Assembly: GCF_026151205.1 (NCBI RefSeq)
Contig: NC_087077.1
Span: 9,353,983 to 9,417,982 of the forward strand
Direction of reading: 5' to 3'
Source: Bolinopsis microptera
Taxonomy: Eukaryota > Ctenophora > Tentaculata > Lobata > Bolinopsidae
DNA length: 64,000 bases
Positions 32,560-43,092 of the stretch are shown here, in pieces; position 1 is the stretch's first letter, and the number at the start of each line of letters is the position of its first letter. Below the pieces are notes generated by a model. The model worked only from the letters and a program-made list of their open reading frames with translations. It made no database searches and was not told where the DNA came from. A program made the position numbers and the translations under genes.

Positions 32560-34236
32560 CTAGAAACATTCATAGTCCATGGTGGCAGGTATCAAGTCAA
32601 ACGAAGTTACACTGACTGGCAATGTATACGATTGCCGTCTCCCTCTCTCACCCCTGACCGCTATCAGGGTGCTCCTGAGGATTGAGAATCTAATCCTGGT
32701 GCGCATGTAACACATAATAGCCGCATAGTCTTCTCCTCTCTTCTGGGATAGTTTTTCAGCGAGTCTCTTGTGGTATCTTGTGGCTTGTGGACCCCATCCG
32801 CCATTTGTTGAGTATATAAGTGGAGTAAAGGTGCCTTTTTCCACCTGGATGATTCTGTTGTTGTACTTTTTCATTTTCCTCATTTCATGAGCTTTATAGA
32901 TCTGTTCCATATCTTTTTTGTCATATGTGGGTGAGTTGGGGTGGGTAACACAGACATCAAAGAATGTTCGTTCAAATGTGCTCCAGAGACCTCGTGAGGA
33001 TACATCAGGTGCAGCTCTATCAGCATTGGTACCAACAATTTCTTCATTATCAAGGGGTATCAATGCTGGCTCAGTCACTACATCTCTGCATACATCACGC
33101 TGCAGCTCTGCATTTAGATCGCGGATGTTGTTGTGTCTCATAGAAACATAGCCACCTTTCTTGCATATAAGTGTGTGATTCACATTATTTCTCTCTCCAC
33201 AAGCACAGTGAAATGGGGTGTTAGGGATCTCCCAACCATAACGCAAGTACAGAGCATCACGGAACTCAATCTTGTTCAGGGAGTAGCCAAATCTCTTCAA
33301 TGGAAGTGCAGTAAGCCAACATCCTGAACCTTTCTCTTTGATGAACTGGAGAGATCTCTTTAGGTTGGGATCTCTTACACTGTCCTCTATTGATTTGCTA
33401 ACCGTAAATAAGTGTTTCTCCTTAATTGCCTTGAGACTTTTTATAGTGTCATTTTGAATTGACATGTTGTAATGTTCAAGGGTGTTTTGCTGGTTGATAA
33501 TCAGGTCTGTGAGGTCTTTTGTGATGGTGACTGAGGCTGTGAATTCTCTATTGCAGTTTTCAACTGGGTTGGAGATACCTAGGCCACCATGTCTGACTGG
33601 CAATGCAAATATGGAGCGGTCCAAGTCTGATACGTTCTTACCCAAGATTGCTGGAATAAAATCTGTTCTGATGCAATCCTCCAATGGTTGAAACAAGTGA
33701 CTTATACCCGGGATGGTCCTCTGAATGAACGTCCACCGGTGACAAATTCCCTTAGTATATGCAGTCAAAGCAGCTTGGGGCTCCTCAACAGCAATTGATG
33801 ACAACAGCTTGATGTCCTGACACCATTTATGGACTTTATCTGAGACATATTTGTTCTTAAAAGCTTCGCTGCCAATTGCTGCACCCAAATGGCGTTCTCC
33901 TTCAGACTCGATTTTAATACCAGTGCCTGAGAATACTTTCTGCGCAAGATCTAGGTCCTCGCTATTCTTCACAATCAGGACGGTCTTACTGGCTTTTGGG
34001 TAATATCCATACTTTGGTCCTTGCTCCAACAGCGTATCCCACCATATCTTAATACCTTCAATCTTTCCACCAGCACTACTGTCGTCTGCATACCAAGACT
34101 GTTTGCAAACACTGGGCTTGGAGGCTGTGGCTAGGTCATCTACTAGAGGCTTGATCCCTAATGCATAGAATGCCATTGCTGCTACATCTCCCTGAGTTGA
34201 ACCTTCCTCAGACTTAAGTTGGTAGTGGTCCTCGGT
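32560..34236 (-). CDS. PHD-finger retroelement copy 3: RT motif C to C-terminus
   Basis: An intact open stretch encoding KSEEGSTQGDVAAM, SWYADDSSAGGK (active site), the thumb, CACGERNNVNHTLICKKGGY (zinc motif) and the nuclease-like core, where copy 3 has PDVSSRGLW...FFDVCV in place of the Asp-Val/Ile-Arg-Val seen in copies 1 and 2. The Arg-to-Cys change sits beside the presumed catalytic Asp. The open frame runs a further 47 codons (to 34377) into the inserted element; those codons are spurious. Confidence 0.85.
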   Translation of the reverse strand, partial: TEDHYQLKSEEGSTQGDVAAMAFYALGIKPLVDDLATASKPSVCKQSWYADDSSAGGKIEGIKIWWDTLLEQGPKYGYYPKASKTVLIVKNSEDLDLAQKVFSGTGIKIESEGERHLGAAIGSEAFKNKYVSDKVHKWCQDIKLLSSIAVEEPQAALTAYTKGICHRWTFIQRTIPGISHLFQPLEDCIRTDFIPAILGKNVSDLDRSIFALPVRHGGLGISNPVENCNREFTASVTITKDLTDLIINQQNTLEHYNMSIQNDTIKSLKAIKEKHLFTVSKSIEDSVRDPNLKRSLQFIKEKGSGCWLTALPLKRFGYSLNKIEFRDALYLRYGWEIPNTPFHCACGERNNVNHTLICKKGGYVSMRHNNIRDLNAELQRDVCRDVVTEPALIPLDNEEIVGTNADRAAPDVSSRGLWSTFERTFFDVCVTHPNSPTYDKKDMEQIYKAHEMRKMKKYNNRIIQVEKGTFTPLIYSTNGGWGPQATRYHKRLAEKLSQKRGEDYAAIMCYMRTRIRFSILRSTLIAVRGERGRRQSYTLPVSVTSFDLIPATMDYECF

Positions 34237-34431
34237 GGGGGGGGTATTACTGTCCATTTTGTCCATTTTGTCTTTGTCTTTTTTTACATTTTTTTGTGAA
34301 GGACAGTGTTTTGTGGACAAAATGGACAAAATGGACAATACTAGGGACAAAAGGGACAAAAGGGACAAAAGGGACAAAAATTTTGGACAAATGAGACAAA
34401 AAATTAGACAAGCTCAAATGTAGAGGTAAAA

Positions 34432-35262
34432 CAAAATTTAGTAAAACAACATTTTTATTTACCACAAAACAACCAATACATATTTAATATTATTATACAT
34501 TTATAAATAAATATAAATCTAAATCAGCTATATACTCAATACACAGCCCGCCGCGCAGACAGCCACACATTGCTGAGAGATTCTCAGGTGCAGATGTAAG
34601 CGCTGCGCGCGCGAGGTTTTTTATCTTACAATTACATGTAACGATATATTATTAATTATCAGAGAATTTTAGAAGCAAAAAATTTATTGCATATTGGGAA
34701 AATTTCGGTCGTTAACGCAGTTAACGCGAGCGCAACTTGAGCAAAGCGCAACTTGAGCAAAGCGCGAGCGCATGCGGAAAAGGATCGCGTAGCTAGTCAA
34801 GATGTTGATAAATATTTGGCTTGTGGCGCGATGTGTTGCTCTAACTATAGCCCTCTCGCTTGCAGTAGCGCGCGACCGCCGGAGGCGGATGACTTGTGGA
34901 ACAAGTGCGCCCGCAGCGGCGCGAAAGCACTTGGTTAGCTAGGTGAACGCGATGTGCCTTGTAGGATGAAATCCTACTAGCTGACGCCACTCGCAGCTGT
35001 GCTGCTCGCTGTACGTCAGCGATTGAAATTTATAATATATATCGTGACATGTAATTGTAAGATTACAAACCTCGCGCGCGCGGCGCTTACATCTGCACCT
35101 GAGAATCTCTCAGCAATGTGTGGCTGTCTGCGCGGCGGGCTGTGTATTGTGTATATAGCTGAATTTAAATTTAGATTTATTTGTAAATGTATAATAATAT
35201 TAAATATGTATTGATTGTTTTGTGGTAAATAAAAATTTTGTTTTACTAAAATTTTGTTTTAC
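34432..35262. repeat. Foldback: about 230-bp inverted arms
   Basis: 34432-34660 and 35030-35262 are near-perfect inverted copies (for example ACAGCCCGCCGCGCAGACAG in the left arm, its complement in the right). The 370-bp spacer is a chain of short GC-rich hairpins, including CGCGACCGCCGGAGGCGG and CTTGTGGAACAAG. Confidence 0.9.
34720..35010. repeat. Hairpin-chain module, copy 1
   Basis: Consecutive small palindromes: a direct repeat GCGCAACTTGAGCAAA, then GCTCTAACTATAGCCCTCTC, ACCGCCGGAGGCGG, CTTGTGGAACAAG, GTAGGATGAAATCCTAC and GCTGACG...CGTCAGC. Related modules recur at 36270-36350, 36512-36625, 42000-42180, 42360-42445, 56975-57100 and 57285-57400. Confidence 0.7.
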
Positions 35263-36269
35263 TATACGCGTATCACCCATTAAGATGTGCCTCCCGACGC
35301 GCAACGCAATTTTTCTCGTTGCTCGTCGGACGTCGACGAACAACGAAGCTCGTTGCGACGCGCCGCGTAATGACAAATGAGCTGCCAGGCTAGGACATCG
35401 TCCTGGTCCAAAAATTTTGGCGAGCGATTTTCTCCAAAAATTTTATGTGGGCGCTGACTTCCACTCTGGCTAGGTTTCTTCTTACCCAGCGCGCGTTCCT
35501 TAATGGGATGAGGTAAAATTAGGTAGAAAGAATCCACTGACTTCCAATTCCATGTACTCTGGCCTGGCCAGAGTGCTTTCATAAAACTCAATTACTAGCT
35601 TGGCGTTGTAGGAGTGAAGCGAGTGATACACATTACTTTGACTAAACTCTTGCTGATCACAATACAGTACAGGGAGGTGGGTAACACGGCTCGCAGTTGC
35701 AGTTGCGGCTCCTCGCTGGTTGATATCAATGAGGATACACCCAACACACTAAAATATTCGTGAAATATGTGATTATAATGAAAAAATATGATCTCAGGGC
35801 CCATTTTATACCAAAATTTGTCAAAACTACTCGCACTTGTCAAAGCTTCCTCATTTTAAACACATTTAATGATTATTATCATATCTAACTTATGGTGGAT
35901 CTTCATTTTAAGCCATCAAAGAGCATGCTGGTGTGTATGAAAATACTTTAATCCTATTGTCCAATGTCCATTGATATAGTCTGGGCTATGCGCGCGCGCG
36001 CGTTAACAAACATGAATTTTCTCCCTCAGTATCTATCTAAAGCTTTTAAAGACATGATTTGAATGCTATCCTACTCAGCACATGAGTGCTGCAGGATGGT
36101 GAAAAAAATCTATAAAAATCATTAAATGTGGAAGATATGAGGTCATATGATATGTGTGCGCGCGAAATTGCCAGAGGAAACAGATAGTGTAACTCAGAAA
36201 GAGCACAAAAGGAATAGTTTGTGAGATATTGAGGTTATACTCCAAAAAATGTACAATGATGTCACACTT

Positions 36270-36625
36270 CACCTAACCATGTGCTTTCGCGCCACTTCGG
36301 GCGCGCTTGTTTCACAAGGGCGCAAGGGCTCTGGATAGAGCAAATGTCACACCAGAAAATCCCTATTTTTTGTATATTTAACCTCATATCTCGAACGCGC
36401 AGTACTAGATTGAGCTAAACTTGGTCAGGTTTTGTAGCTTTGACTATCCTCAATCATATGGAACAGGAATAAAACTGTTTAGATGTTATATCTTAATTAT
36501 ATTAGGCACTTAGTTCACCTAACCATGTGCTTTCGCGCCACTTCGGGCGCGCTTGTTTACCGCCGTGAGGCGGGCGCGCGTTACTGCAATTGCAAGGGCT
36601 CTGGATAGAGCAAGGCACTTAGTTC
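36270..36625. repeat. Hairpin-chain modules, copies 2 and 3
   Basis: The block ACCTAACCATGTGCTTTCGC followed by GCCACTTCGGGCGCGCTTGTTT appears twice (36272-36345 and 36515-36620), each ending with GGGCTCTGGATAGAGCAA, the complementary form of the GCTCTAAC...AGAGCCC arm seen elsewhere. The second copy has an extra CCGCCGTGAGGCGG hairpin. The rest of 35263-37015 holds no gene that I recognise. Confidence 0.7.
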
Positions 36626-38012
36626 TGAAAAGTGAGTATGTCATTAATGCTGCTTTCACTGCAATGATTGTCAATCAATAGGAGGATCAGCATGATACAC
36701 AGGTTAAAGTGTTACCAACATGATATAAATCATTTTATGAGCAAGAAGATTGCAAAAAATTAAAACAGCGCGAAATCAAGCCTGTTAGAAAATAAGTCAC
36801 CCTATGAAAAAGAAGATCTACAAAGAAAAATAGAAGATGTTTAAATCAATCGACCAACTGAGTAGCAACAGCACAAAACTTATGATTGAAAGACTGGAAG
36901 ACACAGCTGAAAAGTTACCTGGGGACCCCAGGCTGTTGTGTTCATTAACATAACAACATCGAATAAAGATTCGGCGGAATGACAGGCTGAGCGCAGCCCA
37001 GTAACTGAAAAGTAAAATACAATTTTTAAAAGTAAAATACAATTTTTATTTTCCACAGAAGAATCAATACATATTGAATTATAAATATCCGATAATTCCA
37101 TTAATAATCATTAAAAGTTGCTTCGTCATTTGTAAAATCAAAAACCGAAAAGCCGTACTCTGAACGCGCGCGGCATTTTTCTGCAGCTGCCTAGCTTGTA
37201 GCCGCTAACATCAAAGCCGCGGCGCGCGCCCAGTGCTGGGGTTCATTTTCATTAACAATTAAACTTGGTCAAACATATTTATATACAGTTCCTAAATTAA
37301 ATCAATAATCATGTTAATATGAGTATTCAACACTACTCGACAACAAATATTTGCCGGCCCATCGACAATTTAGTCGCCGAAACAAAAATCAAACGTTTGC
37401 TTTTTCGTTTCGGGAACTGTTTGAACTCAGTACTATATCCGACTAATCTTACTTTATAATGGTTAAAAAACCAAGTAAAAAGATTTTCCTCGATGGGCCG
37501 GCATTCGCAACCGCGAAACTTTTTGAGTACGACAAAAGAAGCTAAATGTAAACAACTGTGGAACAAGAAGGAACGCTTCCTCAGACACAAGAAGCATAAA
37601 GAATCGACACCCTGTACCCTATCGGAAATCAGCGACTTCTCTTTACTGTCCATTTTGTCCCTGTTATGTCAATTTGTCTCGTTTGTTGACCATTGTTAAT
37701 GGTCTGGCCCGGCGCGCGCTACTTCGTAGCACTTACCGTTTCGAGAAAAAATCGGCGCGCGCTACTTCGAAGAAATTTAGACGACTAACATCCGTCAACT
37801 CGTTTGTCTCTGTCCTTTTTGTCCATTTTGTCCATTTTGTCCCCGCCTTTTTTGTCTTTTTTGTCCCTTTTATCTTTTTTTGTCCATTTTGTCCCTTTTG
37901 TCCATTTTGTCCCTTTTGTCTTTGTCTTTTTTCAGTTTTTTTTGTGCAGGGACAAAATGGACAGTGGCACCCCCCCCCTCGGTAGTATTAATGATCAGGT
38001 CTGCTGGCTTTT

Positions 38013-39915
38013 AGAATTAGAATTAGAATTAGAATCAAATTTACACAGCAATACAATAAGAATAAAAAATAATTTAAGAAGCTTCAATCTGCTGTGCAGG
38101 ACATTCAAGTCAGTCGAAAACTGTTAGCAGAACACCCTTCTAGGGACATAAGGATATAGTATGTAAAACATAATGAGTAATAAATTAATGAGTGATAAAA
38201 TAAGATATGATTTAACAGTGAACTGTGGGCATGAAGGTAACAATTAAGATTACATAGATGCCCACTTTGGAATTACGTTAGTAATGTTATTTACAGATAT
38301 ACACAGAGAAGTATAGAACAATAATAGATTGGCAATGATAACAAATGGGAACGAACAAAGGAGATGTTTAAAGTTCTATACTTCTGGAAATAGGTCATAT
38401 AACGCAGGGGGCCTTTCCACCCGACAAAAACTCCAGCACCATAAAATTTGTTTCAGTTGTCACATAGCTAGAGTGTAAAAATAGTCGAAACTATTGTTTA
38501 TTTCATAGGATGAGACTCCTTGAATTACATCTGACATAAATTTAGATTTCATACATTGTGAGAATTTTACACTACATTCTATAGTCCTTATGTTCTCTGG
38601 AATTGTATTCCAACATTTTGCACCTAAATATGTAAAGGTTTTGTGTGTTCTGGATTTGTGAATATAAAGGTTGCACCTCTCAGCATCACGTGATCCTCCG
38701 GATACATAAGAAAATTTATCTGTAAATGATGATGGTGCAGCCTCATTAAGAATTTTATACATATACGTTGATAGATGGAGTTGTCTTCTTAAGTGTAAGG
38801 GTAACCACTTCATATTTCGATATACATTTACTGATAGTTCCTGCCAATGAACATCCAGAGCAATTTTTGCTACTTTCTTGTACAATATATCAAGAGAATT
38901 AAGTTTGGTTTTGGCAGCCCTACACCATATTATATCCAGGTAGTCAAATTGGGGGAGCATAAGAGCATTAACAAACATTTTTCTATATTTCAGTGGAAGA
39001 AGATTTTTCGACCTGTATAATGCCCCTATTCTTTTAGCAATTTTTGATTTCACATAATCAATATGGTCTTGAAAGTTCAATAAATTGTCTATCATGAGAC
39101 CTAAATATTTTTGAGATTTAGTTTCTTCTATAAATAGGCATTCTTTTTCCAAATCCAGAGGGATTGATAACGTGTCCAGATTAGGTGATCTATCAAATAC
39201 AATGAATGAAGATTTTGCAGTATTTAGTCTCAGCTTGTTGATTCTAAGCCATTCATACACTATTTTCATATCCTTAATTACATTCTCATATATGCCTCGG
39301 GAAATGTTATCAAAATATAGTGCACTGTCATCTGCAAATAGGTAAACAGTAGATTGTGTGCAATTTCTACTGAGATCATTTATGAATAAACTAAATAGAA
39401 TTGGTCCTAATATGCTACCCTGTGGCACACCTGTTTTAACAGGGAGTGATGTGCTTACATTACCACGTATTTTGGTGTGCTGCTTTCTGTCCCCAAGGTA
39501 GCTTTTGAACCATTTTATGACAAAGCCATCAACTCCATAATACTTAAGTTTTTTTAACAAAATATTATGGCTTACTGTATCAAAGGCCTTTTTAATATCT
39601 AAGAATACAATTGCAGGTTTCTTCTGTGATTCCTTAGACGTAAATATTTTATCAAATAGATTAAGCATTAGAAAAGTGGTGGAATGATCTTTTCTAAAAC
39701 CATACTGATGGTTGGTAAGCAGTTTATTTGTTTCAACATACTCTGTAAGCTGTTGGTTAACAAAATATTCTATGCATTTTCCAAGTAGGGGGAGTATGGA
39801 TATTGGCCGGTAGTTATTTGGATCATTAGGGTCACCAGTTTTAAGAATTGGAGTGACTGATGCAATTTTACATGCCAACGGCATTGTTCCACTTTTCATA
39901 CTAAGGTTTATAATA
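38013..39915 (-). mobile_element. 5'-truncated LINE (LINE-D) inserted in the PHD retroelement
   Basis: A minus-strand LINE with RT frame and a 3' UTR ending in tandem TTCTAA units (38013-38034). AAAA (TTTT on the plus strand) flanks both ends and may be the target duplication. Removing it restores Y-Q-K-P-A-D in the host retroelement. The 5' truncation falls inside the RT, upstream of MPLACKIASVTPILKTGD. Confidence 0.85.
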
Positions 39916-41603
39916 TTTTGGTAGTGGTTCTTTAGATACTGATAGAGCGGAGGACAGATCTCATGAACATTGTGTAGGGCTGCTTCTCTATTAAGACGAT
40001 TGAACGCATTATCAGCGTCAACCTGTAGTATTGCTTCAGTGTCACTGTCTTCCCAGATCTGTCTCATTGCATGAATGGAAGCCTCTATTCCTGATTTGAG
40101 CCCTGCACAGGTCTGCAGTGGGCCAGCAGCATATTGTATATCAGTTTTGAAAGACATTATAACTGCTTTTCCAATGATTCTGCGCAATATCTCGCCGATT
40201 CCAATAGGTCTTACACCAGGTTTCCCGTTCTTATCCTGGCCTTTATCAAGAGGGATTAATCTGCATGCAGTGAACTCTTTCAGACAGCTATGATGGATAT
40301 CTTCTCTACAAAGGCGCCTTGCAACAATTGCTATAGACTCAGCAAGTGTCACTGATGCTTTGCCAAATGATTTGCTGCAGATGATATGCTTCCACAAATC
40401 TGAGTCCGTTAGTGTTGGGCCGCCTGATCCATCCAAATATAAACAAGCCCTCTTGACAGTCTCTGTGTCAATCCTCTCAAATATCACTTCCTGAGGTGGA
40501 GGAGTACTGTGAGGGTGCAGAACAACTGGATCTGCTTTAACAGCTGGAGGGTGTTTCTCCCCAAGGACCTGTTTAATGTTTGCTGTTAGGCTGTGAACTC
40601 CTAAGGTGTCATTGGAACTGTCAACATATTTGGTGGCTTGTTTAACTTTCCCAAGAAGCATTAGTCGGCAGAAACTCTTCTTCCTGGATTCCTCGCTGAT
40701 TTTTTGTTGCTGCACCAAGGCTTTCTGAATACTCCTGCACTCCATCATTAGATCGTCAAGTTCTCCATTTTTCCATTTAACCAAACGCTTGGTGAGATAT
40801 GTTACATGGTCTCTTGCTTTTGACTTGCTTGACGGTTTTTGCAACATGATTGGCAAGAAGATATGAACCAGTGCGAACGATAGCCTTTCCCACTTGGTAG
40901 CATCTGCAAATAAGAGGATGAGCCGAGTCAGTTCTTTTATAAAGTCGCTACCTGATTTACCTCTGGGAACTAGGAAAAGATTCTTTCTCCATGTCACCAT
41001 CTCTTGATAAACAGCTTGGACTTTCTCAGCTATCAACTCTTCACCAACCATTGAGCCCCAATTAATTTTGTTTGCTTTCACTGCTTGACAAGTATCACAA
41101 AACCATATCTCTTCATTATCCATCTCAGCGTACTCGGTTTCACTGATAAACAAACAAGGTGCATGGAACCATTCTTCACAGCCATCACAACCCAATGCCT
41201 TATCCGAATCCCCCACAACACTCCTACACACGGGACAGTTATAACAGATATCATTTTCCTCGTCAGGAGCATCAATGATCTGCTGGTTCTCTACATTATC
41301 CCTACATTTCTGACAAACCCACCGTTCACTGTCCACTGGTGCAGACTTGCCAAGACATTTAGGATGGAAAAATGTCTTACAGGAATCACATTGAATGCTA
41401 CAAGGTTCTGATATAAGATCTTTGGGACAGATTCCACATAACAGAGAAACAACAGGTGTAACATAAGCAATACCTTCAGAAGACAGGTGTTGAGATATCT
41501 CCGGATCACAGGTGTCTGGTAGCTGTACACTCTCTGTTTCTGCTGTCTTGTCTTCACCGCTGTTTGTTATCATCGTAGCGGACTTTCCATTGTCATACCT
41601 CAA
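38460..41603 (-). CDS. In-frame fusion ORF: PHD-retroelement N-terminus joined to LINE-D RT
   Basis: A 1047-codon uninterrupted frame. Residues 1-563 come from the PHD retroelement: a PHD-like finger at about 56-103 (CGICPK...CDSCKTFFHPKC...WVCQKC), a second at about 120-172 (CPVCRS...CDGCEEWFHAPC...WFCDTC), the SGSDFIKELTRLI and MLQKPSSKSKARD linker, and RT fingers/palm with GVRPIGIGEILRRIIGKAV and VDADNAFNRLN. Residues 564-1047 come from LINE-D: NNYRPISILPLLGKCIEYF, HQYGFRKDHSTTFLML, FLDIKKAFDTVSHNILL, TGVPQGSILGPILFSLFIND, LFADDSALY and the C-terminal CWNTIPENIRTI. The join at 39915 is an accident of insertion, yet no stop separates the parts. Whether it is expressed is unknown. Confidence 0.85.
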   Translation of the reverse strand: MRYDNGKSATMITNSGEDKTAETESVQLPDTCDPEISQHLSSEGIAYVTPVVSLLCGICPKDLISEPCSIQCDSCKTFFHPKCLGKSAPVDSERWVCQKCRDNVENQQIIDAPDEENDICYNCPVCRSVVGDSDKALGCDGCEEWFHAPCLFISETEYAEMDNEEIWFCDTCQAVKANKINWGSMVGEELIAEKVQAVYQEMVTWRKNLFLVPRGKSGSDFIKELTRLILLFADATKWERLSFALVHIFLPIMLQKPSSKSKARDHVTYLTKRLVKWKNGELDDLMMECRSIQKALVQQQKISEESRKKSFCRLMLLGKVKQATKYVDSSNDTLGVHSLTANIKQVLGEKHPPAVKADPVVLHPHSTPPPQEVIFERIDTETVKRACLYLDGSGGPTLTDSDLWKHIICSKSFGKASVTLAESIAIVARRLCREDIHHSCLKEFTACRLIPLDKGQDKNGKPGVRPIGIGEILRRIIGKAVIMSFKTDIQYAAGPLQTCAGLKSGIEASIHAMRQIWEDSDTEAILQVDADNAFNRLNREAALHNVHEICPPLYQYLKNHYQNIINLSMKSGTMPLACKIASVTPILKTGDPNDPNNYRPISILPLLGKCIEYFVNQQLTEYVETNKLLTNHQYGFRKDHSTTFLMLNLFDKIFTSKESQKKPAIVFLDIKKAFDTVSHNILLKKLKYYGVDGFVIKWFKSYLGDRKQHTKIRGNVSTSLPVKTGVPQGSILGPILFSLFINDLSRNCTQSTVYLFADDSALYFDNISRGIYENVIKDMKIVYEWLRINKLRLNTAKSSFIVFDRSPNLDTLSIPLDLEKECLFIEETKSQKYLGLMIDNLLNFQDHIDYVKSKIAKRIGALYRSKNLLPLKYRKMFVNALMLPQFDYLDIIWCRAAKTKLNSLDILYKKVAKIALDVHWQELSVNVYRNMKWLPLHLRRQLHLSTYMYKILNEAAPSSFTDKFSYVSGGSRDAERCNLYIHKSRTHKTFTYLGAKCWNTIPENIRTIECSVKFSQCMKSKFMSDVIQGVSSYEINNSFDYFYTLAM

Positions 41604-41990
41604 TAAATGTAATAGATTTGTAGTGTTGTAATTAGTTTAAAATTTATGCTTATATGTGATTGAGTGGTGTCAGGGATGGAGGGTGGGGGAGGTGTGGGCG
41701 GGAAAGTGACAATTACAGTACAATGTCAAAAAAATTTAGTCTTCTGTTGAGGTTGAGAAGGAAATGCCAAATGGTCTGGACTTTAAGGATTTGGCAATTT
41801 TAGGAAGAATGGGGTCCCAGAGGGGACTACATTTGGGTGCGCGGTCTGTTCTGTTCATGGATGAATTAAAGTATATTAAAATTGAAAATGTAGGTTTTTT
41901 TTTCAATTTTCACCCGGGATATACTTTAATATACTACATTATATTTATATGTGAAAAATGTCAAATGTTGTTTTATTTAATGTGTAGTAT
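41604..41990. other. Upstream flank of PHD-retroelement copy 3
   Basis: No gene seen. It probably includes the element's 5' UTR (41604-41700) and AT-rich sequence with two CTTTAATAT motifs, then meets the end of the giant foldback at about 41993. Confidence 0.4.
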
Positions 41991-41999
41991 AGATTTGAT

Positions 42000-42445
42000 T
42001 CACGATGTCAATCCTTCGCAGCTCGGTGAGGTTGCTCTAACCAGAGCCCTCTCGCTTGCAGTAGCGCACGACCGCCGTAGGCGGCAAAATATATGTATAT
42101 ATATATATATCAACTATCAACTTGTGAAACAAGCGCGTCACGCAGTACGCGTATACACATGGCTATGTGAATCGGTGAGGCACAGTGGTGCATTTCGCCG
42201 ATCTACCGAAGATGTGGTTGCGAGAAAAATTATTTGATGCGCGGCGCGACCCAGTAGTGCATCGCGATACAAGTATAGATTAAATTTACCTTTCATGTAA
42301 AGTTAGTTTTGTTCGAAGATATTGATACTTGACCAATTTATGAGCCAAAATATTTGGAGGACTTCACTTCACATAGCCATGTGCCTACGCGTACTGCGTG
42401 ACGCGCTTGTTTCACGGCGGTCGCGCGCTACTGCAAGCCACAGGA
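42000..42445. repeat. Hairpin-chain modules at left end of foldback
   Basis: 42023-42180 runs GCTCTAACCAGAGCCCTCTC, ACCGCCGTAGGCGG, a short TA microsatellite, CTTGTGAAACAAG, CGCGTCACGCAGTACGCG and CACATGGCTATGTG. 42360-42445 repeats parts of it inverted (CATAGCCATGTG, CGCGTACTGCGTGACGCG, CTTGTTTCACGGCGG). Confidence 0.7.
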
Positions 42446-42462
42446 GGAGCTAAGTGCAAAGA

Positions 42463-42668
42463 AACTGTCACTAACTGCTACAAACTGCCACTAACTGCCA
42501 CTAACTGCCACAAACTGCCACTAACTGCCACAAACTGCCACTAACTGCTACAAACTGCCACTAACTGCCACTAACTGCTACAATCGCGCCCACGCATTTG
42601 CGCGCGACAGTAGCAGTTAGTGGCAGTTAGTGGCAGTTAGTGGCAGTTAGTAGCAGTTAGTGGCAGTT
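42463..42668. repeat. Inverted minisatellite, left (ACTGCCACTA units)
   Basis: About twelve 10-bp units alternating ACTGCCACTA and ACTGCTACAA, then a GC-rich centre (CAATCGCGCCCACGCATTTG), then the complementary units (GTGGCAGTTA) for about 65 bp. It can form a long hairpin and mirrors the array at 56703-56960. Confidence 0.9.
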
Positions 42669-43092
42669 TTTATGCGCGTCGGGATTTCAAATCGAGCGCT
42701 CATCAATTTTTATAATAGCAAGTCCGCAGCGTTTAGAGCTGCATTGTTGATTATTGGGCAGCGCTCAGCCTGTCATTCCGCCGAATCTCTATTCATTAAT
42801 GAACATGATAGCCTGAGGTTCCCAGGTAACATTGTTGACTAAACCAGACTGTGCACGTTGTGCTAGATGTCAAATGTTGCAGATAGCGTATACGTTTTTT
42901 AAAACTATGTTTTAATTTGATTTGACTTGACTTAACTTGTAGTAAACGGTCGGCCGTTTTACAACACGGCAATGACTGCTTGTGTTAGTTTCGACACTAA
43001 ATATTTTGTTCTCGCTGCATGAGTATATAAATGTTTGATATGAATTATGAAATGAGAAGTCGTGTATTATGTAATATAATAGATTCAGAAGG

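Larger units (their letters stand above)
34237..37977. mobile_element. 3.7-kb inverted-repeat element with 6-bp target duplication
   Basis: Flanked by CTCGGT (34231-34236 and 37978-37983). Both ends are a run of 7-8 G/C, then a short variable triplet, then ACTGTCCATTTTGTCC in inverted orientation. Next to each end is a minisatellite of GGGACAAAA / TTTTGTCCC units (34309-34400; 37810-37965). The body contains a nested foldback (34432-35262), hairpin-chain modules and a further TIR-like block near 37016-37080. No transposase is visible. A 6-bp duplication fits few families (for example Dada or IS3EU), so I leave it unclassified. Confidence 0.8.
32560..41603 (-). mobile_element. PHD-finger retroelement, copy 3, split by two insertions
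   Basis: The coding region runs 41603-39916, then a short bridge 38012-37978 (encoding K-P-A-D-L-I-I-N-T-T-E), then 34236-32560. The interruptions are LINE-D (38013-39915) and an inverted-repeat element with a 6-bp duplication (34237-37977). With both removed the ORF is continuous, about 1150 codons, with no stop seen: double PHD-like fingers, RT, zinc motif and nuclease-like domain. The 3' region 32165-32560 carries two GTGATGC...GCAGAGCACA units. This was the most complete copy until it was hit. Confidence 0.85.

Noticed and set aside
34235-34465. Frames rich in Lys-Met-Asp or Leu-Ser repeats
   Set aside because: They are translations of the GGGACAAAA/TTTTGTCCC minisatellite; the first 47 codons of the 34377 ORF are the same artefact.
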